Counted from the stretch's first letter, positions 1-9,307 are shown. The stretch is DNA of 64,000 nt from an uncultured bacterium (GCA_905214795.1 CAJMNM010000011.1:1-64000), one strand, 5' to 3'. Numbers and translations: made by a program. Notes: a model not told the origin generated them from the letters alone.

Positions 1-310
1 TATAGCAGGCATGGATTTCTTCATGGGAGCCCGAATGCATTCAACCATTGCAGCCTTTTCATCGGGTGTACCTGTTGTACCAATGGCATATAGCAGAAAA
101 TTTAACGGGTTATTTGGTGCAACTCTTGATTATCAGTTTGTCGTTGATATGAAAAATGAAGATAATGATTCAATATTATATAAGATAAAGGAGAATTTTC
201 AACATAGAAACGGATTAAAAGATTTAATTACAAAAAGGCAGAGCACAGTCATAAAAGGAAGGCACGACCTTTTATATAAAGAAATTGATAACTTCTTAGC
301 CGTTAAATGA
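1..310 (+). CDS. polysaccharide pyruvyl transferase family protein, C-terminal fragment
   Basis: The gene is cut by the window edge; the reading frame is open from base 2 and ends with TGA at 308-310. The visible part contains the motif GARMHSTIAAFSSGVPVVP followed by a Y-S-R-K-F segment. This is the typical C-terminal signature of the polysaccharide pyruvyl transferase (CsaB/WcaK) family, where the G-x-R-x-H stretch belongs to the GT-B-like nucleotide or donor site. Such enzymes put ketal pyruvate on capsule sugars. The next gene starts inside its stop codon (ATGA overlap), so the two are translationally coupled in the capsule operon. The family call is firm; the sugar acceptor cannot be read from the sequence. 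Confidence 0.8.
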   Translation, partial: IAGMDFFMGARMHSTIAAFSSGVPVVPMAYSRKFNGLFGATLDYQFVVDMKNEDNDSILYKIKENFQHRNGLKDLITKRQSTVIKGRHDLLYKEIDNFLAVK

Positions 311-1518
311 TCATGACAAAAATATCCGATATATTAAGAAATGAATTATGTTTAGGATGTGGCCTTTGTAGCGCAGTTGATAAAGAATGCAGCATGGAAC
401 TGAATTCTAAAGGTTTTTATAGGCCACAATTTAAGCATAGCAATAAAAAGATAGAAAATGAGATAATTGGAATATGTCCGGGTATAAATATAACATGTAA
501 CAGATCCCAAAATAATACATCTGTATGGGGAAATGTGGTGTCTGTATCCAACGCTTGGTCGACAGATAAAAATATAAGGAAATCTTCTTCATCAGGAGGA
601 GTTACATCCGCTTTGGCAATATATTTACTGGAATCACACAAAGTTAACGCCGTATTACATGTAGGGGTAGATGCAAACAGTTATTTGTACAATAAGCTAT
701 ATATAAGCAAAACAAAGGAAGATGTATTAAAAAGGAATGCATCAAGATATGCACCTGCTTCAGTTTTTGATAAAATATTTGATATTTTAAATCAAAATAA
801 TGATACGTTCGCTTTCATAGGCAAACCATGTGATATAGCAGGAATTAAAAATCTGATCTCACAATACCCTCAATATAAAAACAGAATTAAATATTTCCTA
901 TCAATATTTTGTGCCGGGATGCCGAGTTATAACGCCAGCATAAAAGCCATAAATACATTTCAGAAATCTTCTAAACCTATTTCTCTCCAATATCGGGGAA
1001 ACGGTTGGCCAGGCTTTTTTACAGTTAAATTTGAGGATGGAACGACCTCACAAATGACTTATAATGAAAGTTGGGGGCATATTTTAGGACGGGATTTAGG
1101 ATTCAGATGTAAGATTTGTCCCGATGGTGTAGGATTATTAGCTGATATTTCTTCTGGCGACGCATGGAATACCAAAGACGGTTATCCTGATTTTACAGAA
1201 TCTGATGGTAAGAACTTTTGTTTTGTACGGACAAAAGCAGGAAAAGATCTATTTGATAGTGCTGTTAAAGCTGGGTACATAAAAGAAGAGTTATTAGACA
1301 TAAACGAAATACGTAATATGCAAAACTATCAATATTCCAGAAGGCACTATGTTGGTTGGAGAATATTAGCTGTTCAATTATTAACAAATAAAATATTGTC
1401 CTTTAAAAATATTGGATATATGAGACTGGCATCAAAAGCCAATTATAAGCAAGGTGCACGGGAATTCTTAGGAACGGTCAAAAGATTGTGTAAAGTAAGA
1501 ATAAATAATGGGAAGTGA
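307..1518 (+). CDS. Coenzyme F420 hydrogenase/dehydrogenase beta-subunit (FrhB) family protein of a polysaccharide locus
   Basis: The 403-residue protein opens with a ferredoxin-like cysteine cluster (Cys15, Cys18, Cys21 in CLGCGLC, with Cys28 close by). It continues as an FrhB/FdhB-type domain with an SSSGGV stretch near residue 97, a conserved G-K-P-C-D segment and the C-K-I-C-P-D-G...SSGDAW block. Members beside pyruvyl transferases in Bacteroides capsule loci are annotated as polysaccharide-biosynthesis proteins. They probably supply reducing equivalents or act as oxidoreductases on a sugar or lipid intermediate, but the reaction is not established. It overlaps the previous gene by ATGA and the next gene by 11 bases, so the three genes form one transcription unit. 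Confidence 0.8.
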   Translation: MIMTKISDILRNELCLGCGLCSAVDKECSMELNSKGFYRPQFKHSNKKIENEIIGICPGINITCNRSQNNTSVWGNVVSVSNAWSTDKNIRKSSSSGGVTSALAIYLLESHKVNAVLHVGVDANSYLYNKLYISKTKEDVLKRNASRYAPASVFDKIFDILNQNNDTFAFIGKPCDIAGIKNLISQYPQYKNRIKYFLSIFCAGMPSYNASIKAINTFQKSSKPISLQYRGNGWPGFFTVKFEDGTTSQMTYNESWGHILGRDLGFRCKICPDGVGLLADISSGDAWNTKDGYPDFTESDGKNFCFVRTKAGKDLFDSAVKAGYIKEELLDINEIRNMQNYQYSRRHYVGWRILAVQLLTNKILSFKNIGYMRLASKANYKQGAREFLGTVKRLCKVRINNGK

Positions 1519-2995
1519 AAGAAAGATAGTTAAAGGGGTGGTATGGAGCACACTAACCAATATTGTCAACGCAATATATGGATTTATTTCTGTTCCAATA
1601 TTGATTAATTATTTTGGAAAGGCTGAATATGGATTGATAGGATTAGCCATGTCTGTCAATGTATATATGAATTTGATGGATATGGGATTCAATTCAACGA
1701 ATGTAAGATTCTTCTCAAATTGGTTGGCACACAGAAATTATGACAGGTTGCTAAAAGGCTTTCAAACAAGTTTATCTTTTTATGGAACTATTGGCTTAAT
1801 TAATGTCTTGGTTTTATTAATAGTAGCGTTTTTTTCTGATGATATCTTCAATGTTACCCCACAACAGGATATTATACTCAAGCACTTGTTCTATATTCTA
1901 GCAGTTTCAGCCTTTTGCCAATGGTTCTCATCTTGTTTTGATCAGTTAATAAAGGCAACAGAAAATGTGGCGTGGATACAGAAAAGGACATTGTTTACCA
2001 AATTCTTGATGATAATTGTTTTGTTTGCCACAATTTGGCTCAATTTATCTATTGAATTTTATTATATTCTTACTTGTTTGGCGACATTATCTATAGTCCC
2101 CATGTCAATTGGGAAAATAAAAAAGGAAACTCCTTTTATTAACTTTTTACCTAAGTGGGATAAACTGGCTTTTAAGGAAATGTTGCCATATTGTATGAAT
2201 ATATTTTCTTTTAGTATATTCCAATTTTCATTTTACAATTTACGTCCTGTTTTCTTGGGTATTCAGGGCACAATTGAATCAGTTGCTGATTATCGGATAT
2301 TAAATGGAATAATTGGCATCGTAACCATGTTAGGCGGGGCCTTTATTGGCATTTTGTTACCCTCCACATCTAAAGTGATTGCCAATCATGATGAGAAAGC
2401 ATATTACCGGGTTGCTTATGACGGCACAAAATATATTTCTATTTTAATATGTTTTTGTTGTTTTGGTATGATGACAGTGGGAAAGGAAGTTTTGACATTG
2501 TATGTTGGAAAATCCTATCTTTACCTTATTCCATGGTTTAATCTATGGTTATTATGTACATTAGGTACACATAATCAAGCTATCAGTAGTTTAATACTAG
2601 CCGGAAATGATATACGCGCTATTAGCTACAGTTCTGCTATAGCTTCAGTTCTTGGTTTATTGACAGCTTGGTTCTTAATACCTTATTATGAAATAGGTGG
2701 AGTGTGTATAGCTTTTGTTATCTATAGTTTGATTCAGTTGTTATTTTATTATTTATATTATTGGCCTTATAAAATGAAAATTAATTCGGTTAAGATTCTA
2801 AAAAGTTGTTTTATGCCATTTGTTATTTTAGGCGCATTAATATATAGTATTATGCAAGTTATACCATTAAATATGAGTCCCTTTCCGATGTTAATTGTTA
2901 AAGGAAGTGGTTTTGCCATTTTATATGGACTTTTATTTTGGCTTATAATAAATAATAATGACAGGATGTTTTTTAAGAAAGCAATTAAACGTTAA
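1508..2995 (+). CDS. oligosaccharide flippase, Wzx/MOP family
   Basis: This 495-residue polytopic membrane protein has about a dozen to fourteen hydrophobic segments. Its N-terminus (V-V-W-S-T-L-T-N followed by ISVPILINYFGKAEYGLIG) is typical of polysaccharide flippases of the MATE/MOP superfamily. It is expected to move the undecaprenyl-diphosphate-linked repeat unit across the inner membrane. The start lies inside the end of the previous gene, which supports co-expression. The downstream partner gene (a Wzy-like polymerase) is now separated from it by an IS66 insertion, which may create a polar break in the operon. Confidence 0.85.
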   Translation: MGSERKIVKGVVWSTLTNIVNAIYGFISVPILINYFGKAEYGLIGLAMSVNVYMNLMDMGFNSTNVRFFSNWLAHRNYDRLLKGFQTSLSFYGTIGLINVLVLLIVAFFSDDIFNVTPQQDIILKHLFYILAVSAFCQWFSSCFDQLIKATENVAWIQKRTLFTKFLMIIVLFATIWLNLSIEFYYILTCLATLSIVPMSIGKIKKETPFINFLPKWDKLAFKEMLPYCMNIFSFSIFQFSFYNLRPVFLGIQGTIESVADYRILNGIIGIVTMLGGAFIGILLPSTSKVIANHDEKAYYRVAYDGTKYISILICFCCFGMMTVGKEVLTLYVGKSYLYLIPWFNLWLLCTLGTHNQAISSLILAGNDIRAISYSSAIASVLGLLTAWFLIPYYEIGGVCIAFVIYSLIQLLFYYLYYWPYKMKINSVKILKSCFMPFVILGALIYSIMQVIPLNMSPFPMLIVKGSGFAILYGLLFWLIINNNDRMFFKKAIKR

Positions 2996-3041
2996 TTATA
3001 GAATATGAGTATTCATGCGTAATAATTCAATTTCAATAGCT

Positions 3042-3442
3042 GTAAGCAGTCAAAAAATGGCTATTAATTGAAAAGAACAACTTCGCTGCCAACCAAATTT
3101 GTAGAATTATGTATAGCAGTGAAGATATTTTCAGTACCATAGTGAGGCTTTGCCCCGTGGAGAATCTCTCCAATCGTTTTGTATCAAGAACAAGTCCCTT
3201 ATAACATTTTCCAAAAATGGTTTAAGGATACTCGCAAAAAAGTAGTTGAAGTCTGAGTTGATGGTGCTCTTAAGATTACTCATGTGGAAAAAGACAAGAT
3301 CGGTGATCGACCTAAACCGGTATCAAAAAGCAGTACTGACAATCCCGTTCGCATATGGATTGACATTCGTATCAGTAACGGATTACACTTATCCCAAAAG
3401 AATTTAAGCTATCAGAATTTAGTCCGGATGATAGAGAAGCTG
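3042..3442 (+). pseudogene. degenerate IS66 tnpA relic
   Basis: This stretch resembles the left end and tnpA gene of the intact IS66 element just downstream. It begins with a GTAAGC terminus-like sequence at 3042, then AACTTCGCTGC and ATGTATAGCAGTGA segments that match the intact copy around 3490-3540. Near 3186 it encodes QVPYNIFQKWFKDTRKK, parallel to KVPYNLFHKWYKDTRHR of the intact TnpA. The frame carries an internal TGA near 3256 and then recovers an R-I-W-I-D-I-R-I-S-N-G segment like the intact R-I-M-I-D-I-R-M-T-N-G. It is a decayed older insertion into which, or beside which, the young element landed. Confidence 0.75.
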
Positions 3443-3464
3443 GTAAGCGTCCAATTTTGACGTA

Positions 3465-3881
3465 TTGCCTCAAAGCATAAAAAATATGACCTTCGCTGCT
3501 GTAACAAAAACGATTAAAAGTATGTATAGCAGCAGTGATTTTGAAAGGCTATTCATCCGCTATAAGGCGGAAGCAATGCCACAAGGTGAGTCCATACAGG
3601 ACTTCTGTTTGAAAAACAAAGTGCCCTACAATCTCTTTCATAAATGGTACAAGGATACACGACATCGGATTATACCGGTACAGGTCGAGGGACAGCCGGA
3701 AGCGGAGTCCCGAAAGGAAGTGTCCTCTTCCCCTGTTCCGGAAAGAAAGGAGAATGCGGAATCCGGTCCTGTAAGAATAATGATAGACATCCGTATGACA
3801 AACGGCATGCGTATACAGCAACGAAACTTAACCTATCAGAGTTTGAGAAATCTGATAGAGAGACTGGAGGGCTTATGTTGA
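3465..3881 (+). CDS. tnpA: IS66 family accessory protein TnpA
   Basis: This 138-residue protein is the first gene of the IS66 element. It shows a helix-turn-helix-like N-terminal half (about residues 20-65, containing SIQDFCLKNKVPYNLFHKWY). The C-terminal half has a beta-type R-I-M-I-D-I-R-M-T-N-G segment that the degenerate copy upstream shares. TnpA is needed together with TnpB for IS66 transposition, although its exact activity is not known. Translation could begin at 3465 or at the in-frame ATG at 3486 (MTFAAVTK), which is better placed relative to the terminal repeat. Its stop codon overlaps the start of tnpB. Confidence 0.85.
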   Translation: MPQSIKNMTFAAVTKTIKSMYSSSDFERLFIRYKAEAMPQGESIQDFCLKNKVPYNLFHKWYKDTRHRIIPVQVEGQPEAESRKEVSSSPVPERKENAESGPVRIMIDIRMTNGMRIQQRNLTYQSLRNLIERLEGLC

Positions 3882-4210
3882 ACATAACAGGGATAAACAG
3901 ATTTTACTATCTGCGTAATTTTCATGATATGCGTTGCAAGTATGAGCGTGTGCTTTCTGTAATCCATCAGCAGTTGAACCGCGAGCCGGAAGAAGATGAA
4001 GTCTTCATCGTGATGTCCAGGGACCGTCGGAAAGTCAGGCTGTTTTCTTACGACCGCCGTTCCTTCAGCCTGTATGAGAAGCGTTTTTCTTCGGGTTATA
4101 AGTTCATGCAGGTATGCAGGCAGGGTGAGGAGGCGGTATATAGCATCCAATGGAAAGATGTGGTTGTGCTGTTACAGAGTCCGGTTGTTAATTCTTTGAA
4201 TATCAAATAA
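3875..4210 (+). CDS. tnpB: IS66 family accessory protein TnpB (Orf2-like)
   Basis: The 111-residue product starts at ATG 3875, inside the last codons of tnpA and just after a purine-rich GACTGGAGGG that could serve as ribosome binding site. The frame stays open upstream to 3644, but the IS66 Orf2 similarity begins only at MLNITGINRFYYLRNF. It has the family features F-Y-Y-L-R-N-F-H-D-M-R and a central M-S-R-D-R-R-K-V-R-L-F segment. These match the IS66 Orf2 pattern of a loop that ends in a basic beta-strand followed by Y-x-K-R-F. TnpB acts with TnpA and TnpC in transposition. It is intact and probably functional. Confidence 0.85.
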   Translation: MLNITGINRFYYLRNFHDMRCKYERVLSVIHQQLNREPEEDEVFIVMSRDRRKVRLFSYDRRSFSLYEKRFSSGYKFMQVCRQGEEAVYSIQWKDVVVLLQSPVVNSLNIK

Positions 4211-4278
4211 ATAATATCAATAATATTTGTTTATTTCCTTCATTTTCAGTATTTTTATGGTATCAAAAGAACAAGGAA

Positions 4279-6054
4279 ATGGACAATCGGGAAATAGAAA
4301 AAATATTGGCTTCGGCCGAACAACTGAGGCTCCGCGAAAAAGAACCGGAGCCTTGGACAGATAATTATTCCGATATGAATTCCATGGAAAAATCAATGTT
4401 GCTTGACGAGCTTTTCGCACTGCGCAAGGCCGACAAGGAACGTGAAACAAAACTTCTGGAAAAGCTGGACCGGATGACTGAACAGTTGTTGGGGCTGAAT
4501 GAAAATTCCCAGCGACTACTGAGACAAAATGATGAGCTGAAGCAGATGCTCTCGGAGCGTGATGCGCTGATAGAACAGCTTCAGAAGGAGAACAATGCTT
4601 TGAAGGAGCAGAAGAAACTGGACAGAAAGAACCTGTATGGCTCTAAAAGCCAGAAAGCATCTGCACGGAAAAGGGAAAAATCCTCTCGTGAAGAAGACAA
4701 GGATGATTTTGACGGCAGCTCTACTCCGCAAGACTGTTCCGCAAAAGACCTGAACAGTTCGTCACAACCGGCCGGGAAAGAGGAAAGGTCTTACCGGAAA
4801 GGGATGTCGTACAAGCGCATGAAGGCAGACAAGTCCGTGTCTCATGAATCAGATCTGTCGAAACTGCCGCAAGATGCGGTCGTCATCAAGACTTTCTACA
4901 AATACGCATACGAACAGGTAAGCTACATTCTGGAACACCGGTATCAGGTAGTCCGCTACAAAACCGGGGACGGAAAAATCAGGGAGGAATACCTTCCTAA
5001 GGAAAAAGAGCCGGAACGCATCGATGTAGTGCCCGGCACACATGCTTCAGGAGACTTCCTCGCACATCTGGCTTTCAATCACTTCGTACTGAATATTCCT
5101 TATTACAGGGAAATGTACCGCATCAATGACCACAGTATGTCACTGAGCCGGATGACACTTGTCAACTGGCTGGACAAGGGAGCAGCTTTCACCACAAAAC
5201 TAGTGGAGGCACTCAAAGCGATGGCTATGGAAAAGGATTCCATCGTGAACTGTGACGAGACATGGTGCAAGGTGAAGGTAAGGGATGCCTATTACAAGAA
5301 ATACATCTGGTGTCTGGTCAACAAGGAACAGAAGACAGTGATATACTGCTACGAGGACGGATCCAGAGGACGGAAGGCACTGAAGGAAATTCTGGCAGAC
5401 AGGGATATCAAGGCATTGCAGTCCGACGGGTACAATGTATATATGTATCTGGACAACGAGCTGGTAGATACGGAACATATCTGCTGCATGGCTCATGCAC
5501 GTGCCAAGTTCGTATATGCCTTTGAACAAAGCACAGACAAAGATGCCAAGTACATAATCGACTGTATCGGAGAACTGTACGGGCTGGAAGAGCAATATAA
5601 GAAAGGAAAACTCTCACCCGAACAGATTACACAATGCAGACACTCACTGAAAACAATGGAGATAATCGGAAGGTTAAGAAGCAAGCTGGATGCGCTGACC
5701 GCCGGTAATCATCCCCCACGGGGAGAACTGATGGAAAAGGCAGTCAACTATCTGAAGAACTTCTGGAAACAGCTTTTCAATTACCTGAAGGATGGAAGGT
5801 ACAGCATTGACAACTCGATTGCAGAACAATTTATCAGGCCACTGGCAGGAGAAAGGAAAAATTCACTGTTCTTCGGGAGCAGCCGGATGGCCAACGTATC
5901 AGCCGCATACCATACACTCATCTCAACCTGCAGGATGAACGGTATATCGGCACTCGATTATTTGAAAAAATTCTTCCGCGAAATTGTTAAGGGGCGAAGG
6001 GATTACGAGAACCTTTTGCCTATGACTATCGGAATTAATACTAACAAAATTTAA
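4279..6054 (+). CDS. tnpC: IS66 family transposase TnpC
   Basis: This 591-residue DDE transposase has a leucine-rich coiled coil at about residues 55-120, followed by a basic, low-complexity linker. The catalytic core follows. The likely catalytic residues are Asp326 in NCDETWCK, Asp383 in LQSDGYNVY and Glu516 in SIAEQFIRPLAGERKN, the last being the hallmark IS66 block. The C-terminal signature LDYLKKFFRE...NLLPMTIG is intact; the same signature is what survives in the relics near 9560 and 11440. The full length and undamaged frame indicate a recent, potentially active insertion. Confidence 0.93.
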   Translation: MDNREIEKILASAEQLRLREKEPEPWTDNYSDMNSMEKSMLLDELFALRKADKERETKLLEKLDRMTEQLLGLNENSQRLLRQNDELKQMLSERDALIEQLQKENNALKEQKKLDRKNLYGSKSQKASARKREKSSREEDKDDFDGSSTPQDCSAKDLNSSSQPAGKEERSYRKGMSYKRMKADKSVSHESDLSKLPQDAVVIKTFYKYAYEQVSYILEHRYQVVRYKTGDGKIREEYLPKEKEPERIDVVPGTHASGDFLAHLAFNHFVLNIPYYREMYRINDHSMSLSRMTLVNWLDKGAAFTTKLVEALKAMAMEKDSIVNCDETWCKVKVRDAYYKKYIWCLVNKEQKTVIYCYEDGSRGRKALKEILADRDIKALQSDGYNVYMYLDNELVDTEHICCMAHARAKFVYAFEQSTDKDAKYIIDCIGELYGLEEQYKKGKLSPEQITQCRHSLKTMEIIGRLRSKLDALTAGNHPPRGELMEKAVNYLKNFWKQLFNYLKDGRYSIDNSIAEQFIRPLAGERKNSLFFGSSRMANVSAAYHTLISTCRMNGISALDYLKKFFREIVKGRRDYENLLPMTIGINTNKI

Positions 6055-6140
6055 AAATCAACTCCAATTTTTGATTTATTTAAGAGGAAAACGCTGATAA
6101 GCGGCTTTCCCTATACGACACGTCAAAATTGGACGCTTAC

Positions 6141-6200
6141 CAATTTTTAATAGGGAAAAGCAGTTTTCCCTATACCATACGTCAAAAAAGGACGCTAATT
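6141..6200 (+). repeat. remnant of a second IS66 right terminus
   Basis: Directly outside the intact element lies AGGGAAAAGCAGTTTTCCC, then TATACCATACGTCAAAAAAGG and ACGCTAATT. This repeats the architecture of the intact right end (GCGGCTTTCCCTATACGACA, then CGTCAAAATTGGACGCTTAC) with several substitutions. It is most simply the right end of the older IS66 whose tnpA relic lies at 3042-3442, so that the young copy sits nested inside the older one. Confidence 0.6.
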
Positions 6201-6210
6201 AATAAATTAT

Positions 6211-7428
6211 ATGGGAAAACGAAACTTATATGTATATGTCTTTATTGTTTTAACAAGTCTGTCCTTCTACAATCCTTTTGGATTGATTTCACCTCAGATT
6301 GGTAAATTCTTGTTTTATTTAATTTTCATAGTAGCGTTATTCTATGCAAAACGGCAAGGAATAATCTTGAAACATAACTGCTATCCAAGAAAAGCTTACA
6401 AAATGCTATTAGGAGGTATTGCTATTTCAGTAGTTATGGCTACGCTGTTCCAAGATCAGTCGTTTAAAACAAGCGCAATAGCCACACTGCCATATTTTTT
6501 TGCATATTCAACGTTCTTTATTTTCATGAAGCTCAATATCCCTAAAGAACAATTAGAACGGATGATTTGGATATTTTGTTATATTTCAATGGGCATATAT
6601 ATAATTAATGTACTGTCTTTTCCAAATATGGTTTTTGGTGTTAATAAAGAAGAGTATGATATGACAAGAGGTATAGTTAGATTAAAAGTATTTTCAATAG
6701 AATTGATAGTATTGTTTTTTCTTTATGCTATTAATCAATGGCTACAAACTAAGCAAAGAAAATATGTATGGCTTATGTTGTTGACATTTGTTTTTATTGT
6801 ATTGTCTGTTACAAGACAAATAATAGGCCTTTCTGTCATGTTAGGCCTATTATTAATTATGCAAAAAGCTTCGTGGTCAAGAAAAATAAGTGTGATAGTA
6901 GTGTGTGTATTACTTTATATCTTTGTAATTCCTCAGATTCCTATATTCAAAACTATGGCTGAGTTGAGTGAGGCTCAAGCAGAACAGAACAGATACGAAA
7001 ATGAGGATATTAGAATAACAGCATGGCGATTTTATACATATGAGTACCAAACAAATCAGTGGTCTGCAGTTTTTGGTAATGGTATTCCTTCAATAGGAAA
7101 CAGTAAATGGGGAAATCAATTTGAACGAACAGTATCTTATGATTATGGTGGTAATGGCTGTTTTTTTGTTGATGTCGGTTGGGCTGGATTTTATTGGTTA
7201 TTTGGATTAATAGCGACAGTAGCATTAATAAATTTATTACTTAGAGCTATGTTAAAAAAGAAACCCAGAAATAGACAATATTTATCATATTGGTGCCTAT
7301 TTATAATTTTAACCTCAATTGCGTCAGCTCCAATTTTATTTTATTCACAAATAGTAAGCATCACAACCGTTTTATACTTAATTTATGGAAAAGAACAATA
7401 CAGCAGTAATCATCCTCAATTACAATAA
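6211..7428 (+). CDS. Wzy-like O-antigen/capsule polymerase (polytopic membrane protein)
   Basis: The 405-residue protein consists of about ten to twelve hydrophobic segments with one larger hydrophilic loop around residues 245-315 (containing EAQAEQNRYENEDIRITAW and FGNGIPSIGNSKWG). A long periplasmic loop in a polytopic protein inside a wzx-containing glycosyltransferase locus is the usual picture of Wzy polymerases. Their primary sequence is too variable for a firmer call. It would join repeat units in the periplasm. It is the first gene after the IS66 insertion and overlaps the following glycosyltransferase by 44 bases in another frame. An O-antigen ligase-type function is the alternative. 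Confidence 0.65.
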   Translation: MGKRNLYVYVFIVLTSLSFYNPFGLISPQIGKFLFYLIFIVALFYAKRQGIILKHNCYPRKAYKMLLGGIAISVVMATLFQDQSFKTSAIATLPYFFAYSTFFIFMKLNIPKEQLERMIWIFCYISMGIYIINVLSFPNMVFGVNKEEYDMTRGIVRLKVFSIELIVLFFLYAINQWLQTKQRKYVWLMLLTFVFIVLSVTRQIIGLSVMLGLLLIMQKASWSRKISVIVVCVLLYIFVIPQIPIFKTMAELSEAQAEQNRYENEDIRITAWRFYTYEYQTNQWSAVFGNGIPSIGNSKWGNQFERTVSYDYGGNGCFFVDVGWAGFYWLFGLIATVALINLLLRAMLKKKPRNRQYLSYWCLFIILTSIASAPILFYSQIVSITTVLYLIYGKEQYSSNHPQLQ

Positions 7429-8344
7429 TGCTAAGGATACAATAAATTGCATTGCAAGCGTTGAAAAATATAATAGTGCTCCAATAAAATATATCATTGT
7501 TGATAACGGTTCATCTAAAAAAGAGTGTGTTGAACATATTCATAAATATCTTAAAGAAACATATCATAATAAGTACCAATGTATTTCTGAGAATACTTCT
7601 ACTGAGATTCTTACTTATGTAACTTTTTTAGTAAGTAAAACAAATGACGGTTATGCTCAAGGTAATAATAAAGGATTACGTTTAGCGTATGCTGACCCTG
7701 AAGTTGAAAATATTCTTATTCTTAATAATGATATACTTTTTGTAGAAGACATTATTCCACAATTAATTAATGACCTTCATACATTAAAAAAAGCTGCTAT
7801 TATTAGTCCCATCTTGTATAAGAAGAATATGTTTGATATTGATTATACATGTGCAAGAAAAGCTTTAACCCTAAAACAAAGATTCTTGCTTTATGCATTT
7901 ATATTCAAAAATATATTTGGTATAATTTCTAAAATACGAAATAATAATAATTTACTACACAATAAGGAATTACCATTAGCAGATCCTTTTCTTGAGATCG
8001 AATTACCATCAGGTAGTTGTATGTTATTTAATAAATCATTTTTTAAATCTATAGGTTCATTTGATCCAAATACCTTTTTATATTGCGAAGAAGATATACT
8101 ATATGCTAAAATTAAACAGATTGGCATGAGAAATTATTTAGATACGAATCTAAAATGTATCCATTTAGGAGCTTCCACTACATCTTCACAAACTACCTCA
8201 AAATTTATTTTCAAATGTTCTATAGAAAGTAATCATTATTTTCTCACTCAATACACAAATGCCAATACTTTATATTTAGTTTTTATGAGACTATTTTATA
8301 AAATATTGTATTTGAAAATTGTTATAAAAAATTTAATAAAATAA
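7385..8344 (+). CDS. family 2 glycosyltransferase
   Basis: This 319-residue GT-A protein starts with the GT2 nucleotide-sugar fold (AVIILNYNNAKDTINCIASV, then YIIVDNGSS). It carries the acidic metal-binding stretch ILNNDI in place of a strict DxD, and the later GSFDPNTFLYCEEDILYAKI acceptor-side block with the conserved E-E-D. A hydrophobic, basic C-terminus may tether it to the membrane. The start codon lies 44 bases inside the preceding polymerase gene. Because the catalytic fold begins at residue 6, a later start is unlikely and the overlap appears real. Donor and acceptor cannot be deduced. Confidence 0.88.
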   Translation: MEKNNTAVIILNYNNAKDTINCIASVEKYNSAPIKYIIVDNGSSKKECVEHIHKYLKETYHNKYQCISENTSTEILTYVTFLVSKTNDGYAQGNNKGLRLAYADPEVENILILNNDILFVEDIIPQLINDLHTLKKAAIISPILYKKNMFDIDYTCARKALTLKQRFLLYAFIFKNIFGIISKIRNNNNLLHNKELPLADPFLEIELPSGSCMLFNKSFFKSIGSFDPNTFLYCEEDILYAKIKQIGMRNYLDTNLKCIHLGASTTSSQTTSKFIFKCSIESNHYFLTQYTNANTLYLVFMRLFYKILYLKIVIKNLIK

Positions 8345-8352
8345 CCTTCAAC

Positions 8353-9306
8353 ATGAAATATACAATTATAACTGCAGTTTATAATAGAGAGGATTGCATC
8401 GCACGCTGTATAGAAAGTGTAATTAGAAATATCCCTTATTATAAGGATTTTGAACATATCATTATTGATGATGGTTCTACTGACACTACAGTAAATATAG
8501 TTAATAAATATCAAAAAAAATATCCACATATAAATTTTATACAATTTACTAAAAATAAAGGAACAAATGCAGCTCGTAATTATGCTATTAATATAGCAAA
8601 AGGTGAATATTGCATTATATTAGACAGTGATGATTATTTCGTTGATAACGCATTACAAATTATCAATGATACAATATCAAAAAATACATATAATTATTAT
8701 ATGTTTTGCCCTGATGATATGATAGAAAAGTATAATCAGAACCAGAGTCTACAAACATATCAGAAAGAACTTTCATTTCAAGATTTTCTTTTAAATAAAG
8801 TCGGTGGTGATTTTATACATATAATGCCAACGCAAATAATCCAACAATTACCGTTTGATGAGAGTCTTAGAATTTATGAAGGTGTATTTTTCCTTCGCTT
8901 TTACAAGCAAGTAAAAAAAATGTTATTTACTAAAGAAGTTGTTACAATCAGAGAACGTAGTAGAAAAGACAGTGTAACCCGCGAAGTATTTAGGACAAAT
9001 AAAAATAGTATAAGAAAAAGTATAATTGCAACAGAACTATCTATTGAATGGTTCTATAATGATTATAGATCATATAAAGCAAAAGATGTTCTTTTGAACA
9101 AGTATACAGAATTAGCAGAAAATTATATGCTACTATCTGATTACAAAAAGGCTCAAACAAATATCAAAAAAATATATTCTTTAGGAAATAGTCTTCCAAT
9201 CAAGATAATATTGATATATAAATTAAGATTAGGATATTTATATCGTATCGGCTTAAAACTATATTTATTGATAAAATATTCTCTCTTAAATAAAAAATTA
9301 AAATAA
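8353..9306 (+). CDS. family 2 glycosyltransferase
   Basis: This 317-residue GT-A enzyme is predicted from YTIITAVYNREDCIARCIES, the nucleotide-binding IIIDDGSTDTT and the metal-binding ILDSDDYF (DxD). The region in between (NKGTNAARNYAI) is also characteristic of GT2. It follows the previous glycosyltransferase after 8 bases and belongs to the same transcription unit. The lysine-rich C-terminal part is poorly conserved in this family and probably determines the acceptor. A degenerate IS66 relic begins immediately after its stop codon. Confidence 0.9.
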   Translation: MKYTIITAVYNREDCIARCIESVIRNIPYYKDFEHIIIDDGSTDTTVNIVNKYQKKYPHINFIQFTKNKGTNAARNYAINIAKGEYCIILDSDDYFVDNALQIINDTISKNTYNYYMFCPDDMIEKYNQNQSLQTYQKELSFQDFLLNKVGGDFIHIMPTQIIQQLPFDESLRIYEGVFFLRFYKQVKKMLFTKEVVTIRERSRKDSVTREVFRTNKNSIRKSIIATELSIEWFYNDYRSYKAKDVLLNKYTELAENYMLLSDYKKAQTNIKKIYSLGNSLPIKIILIYKLRLGYLYRIGLKLYLLIKYSLLNKKLK

Positions 9307-9307
9307 T

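Larger units (their letters stand above)
3443..6140 (+). mobile_element. complete IS66-family insertion sequence
   Basis: The element is bounded by perfect 20-bp terminal inverted repeats: GTAAGCGTCCAATTTTGACG at 3443-3462 and its exact complement at 6121-6140. The GTAAGCG terminus is characteristic of IS66. It carries the three genes expected of full IS66 elements (tnpA, tnpB and the DDE transposase tnpC), all on the plus strand, with no frame break. The 8-bp flanks differ (AGAAGCTG on the left, CAATTTTT on the right), so no target duplication is visible. That suggests recombination with the relic sequences on either side after insertion. It separates wzx from the wzy-like gene. Confidence 0.92.
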
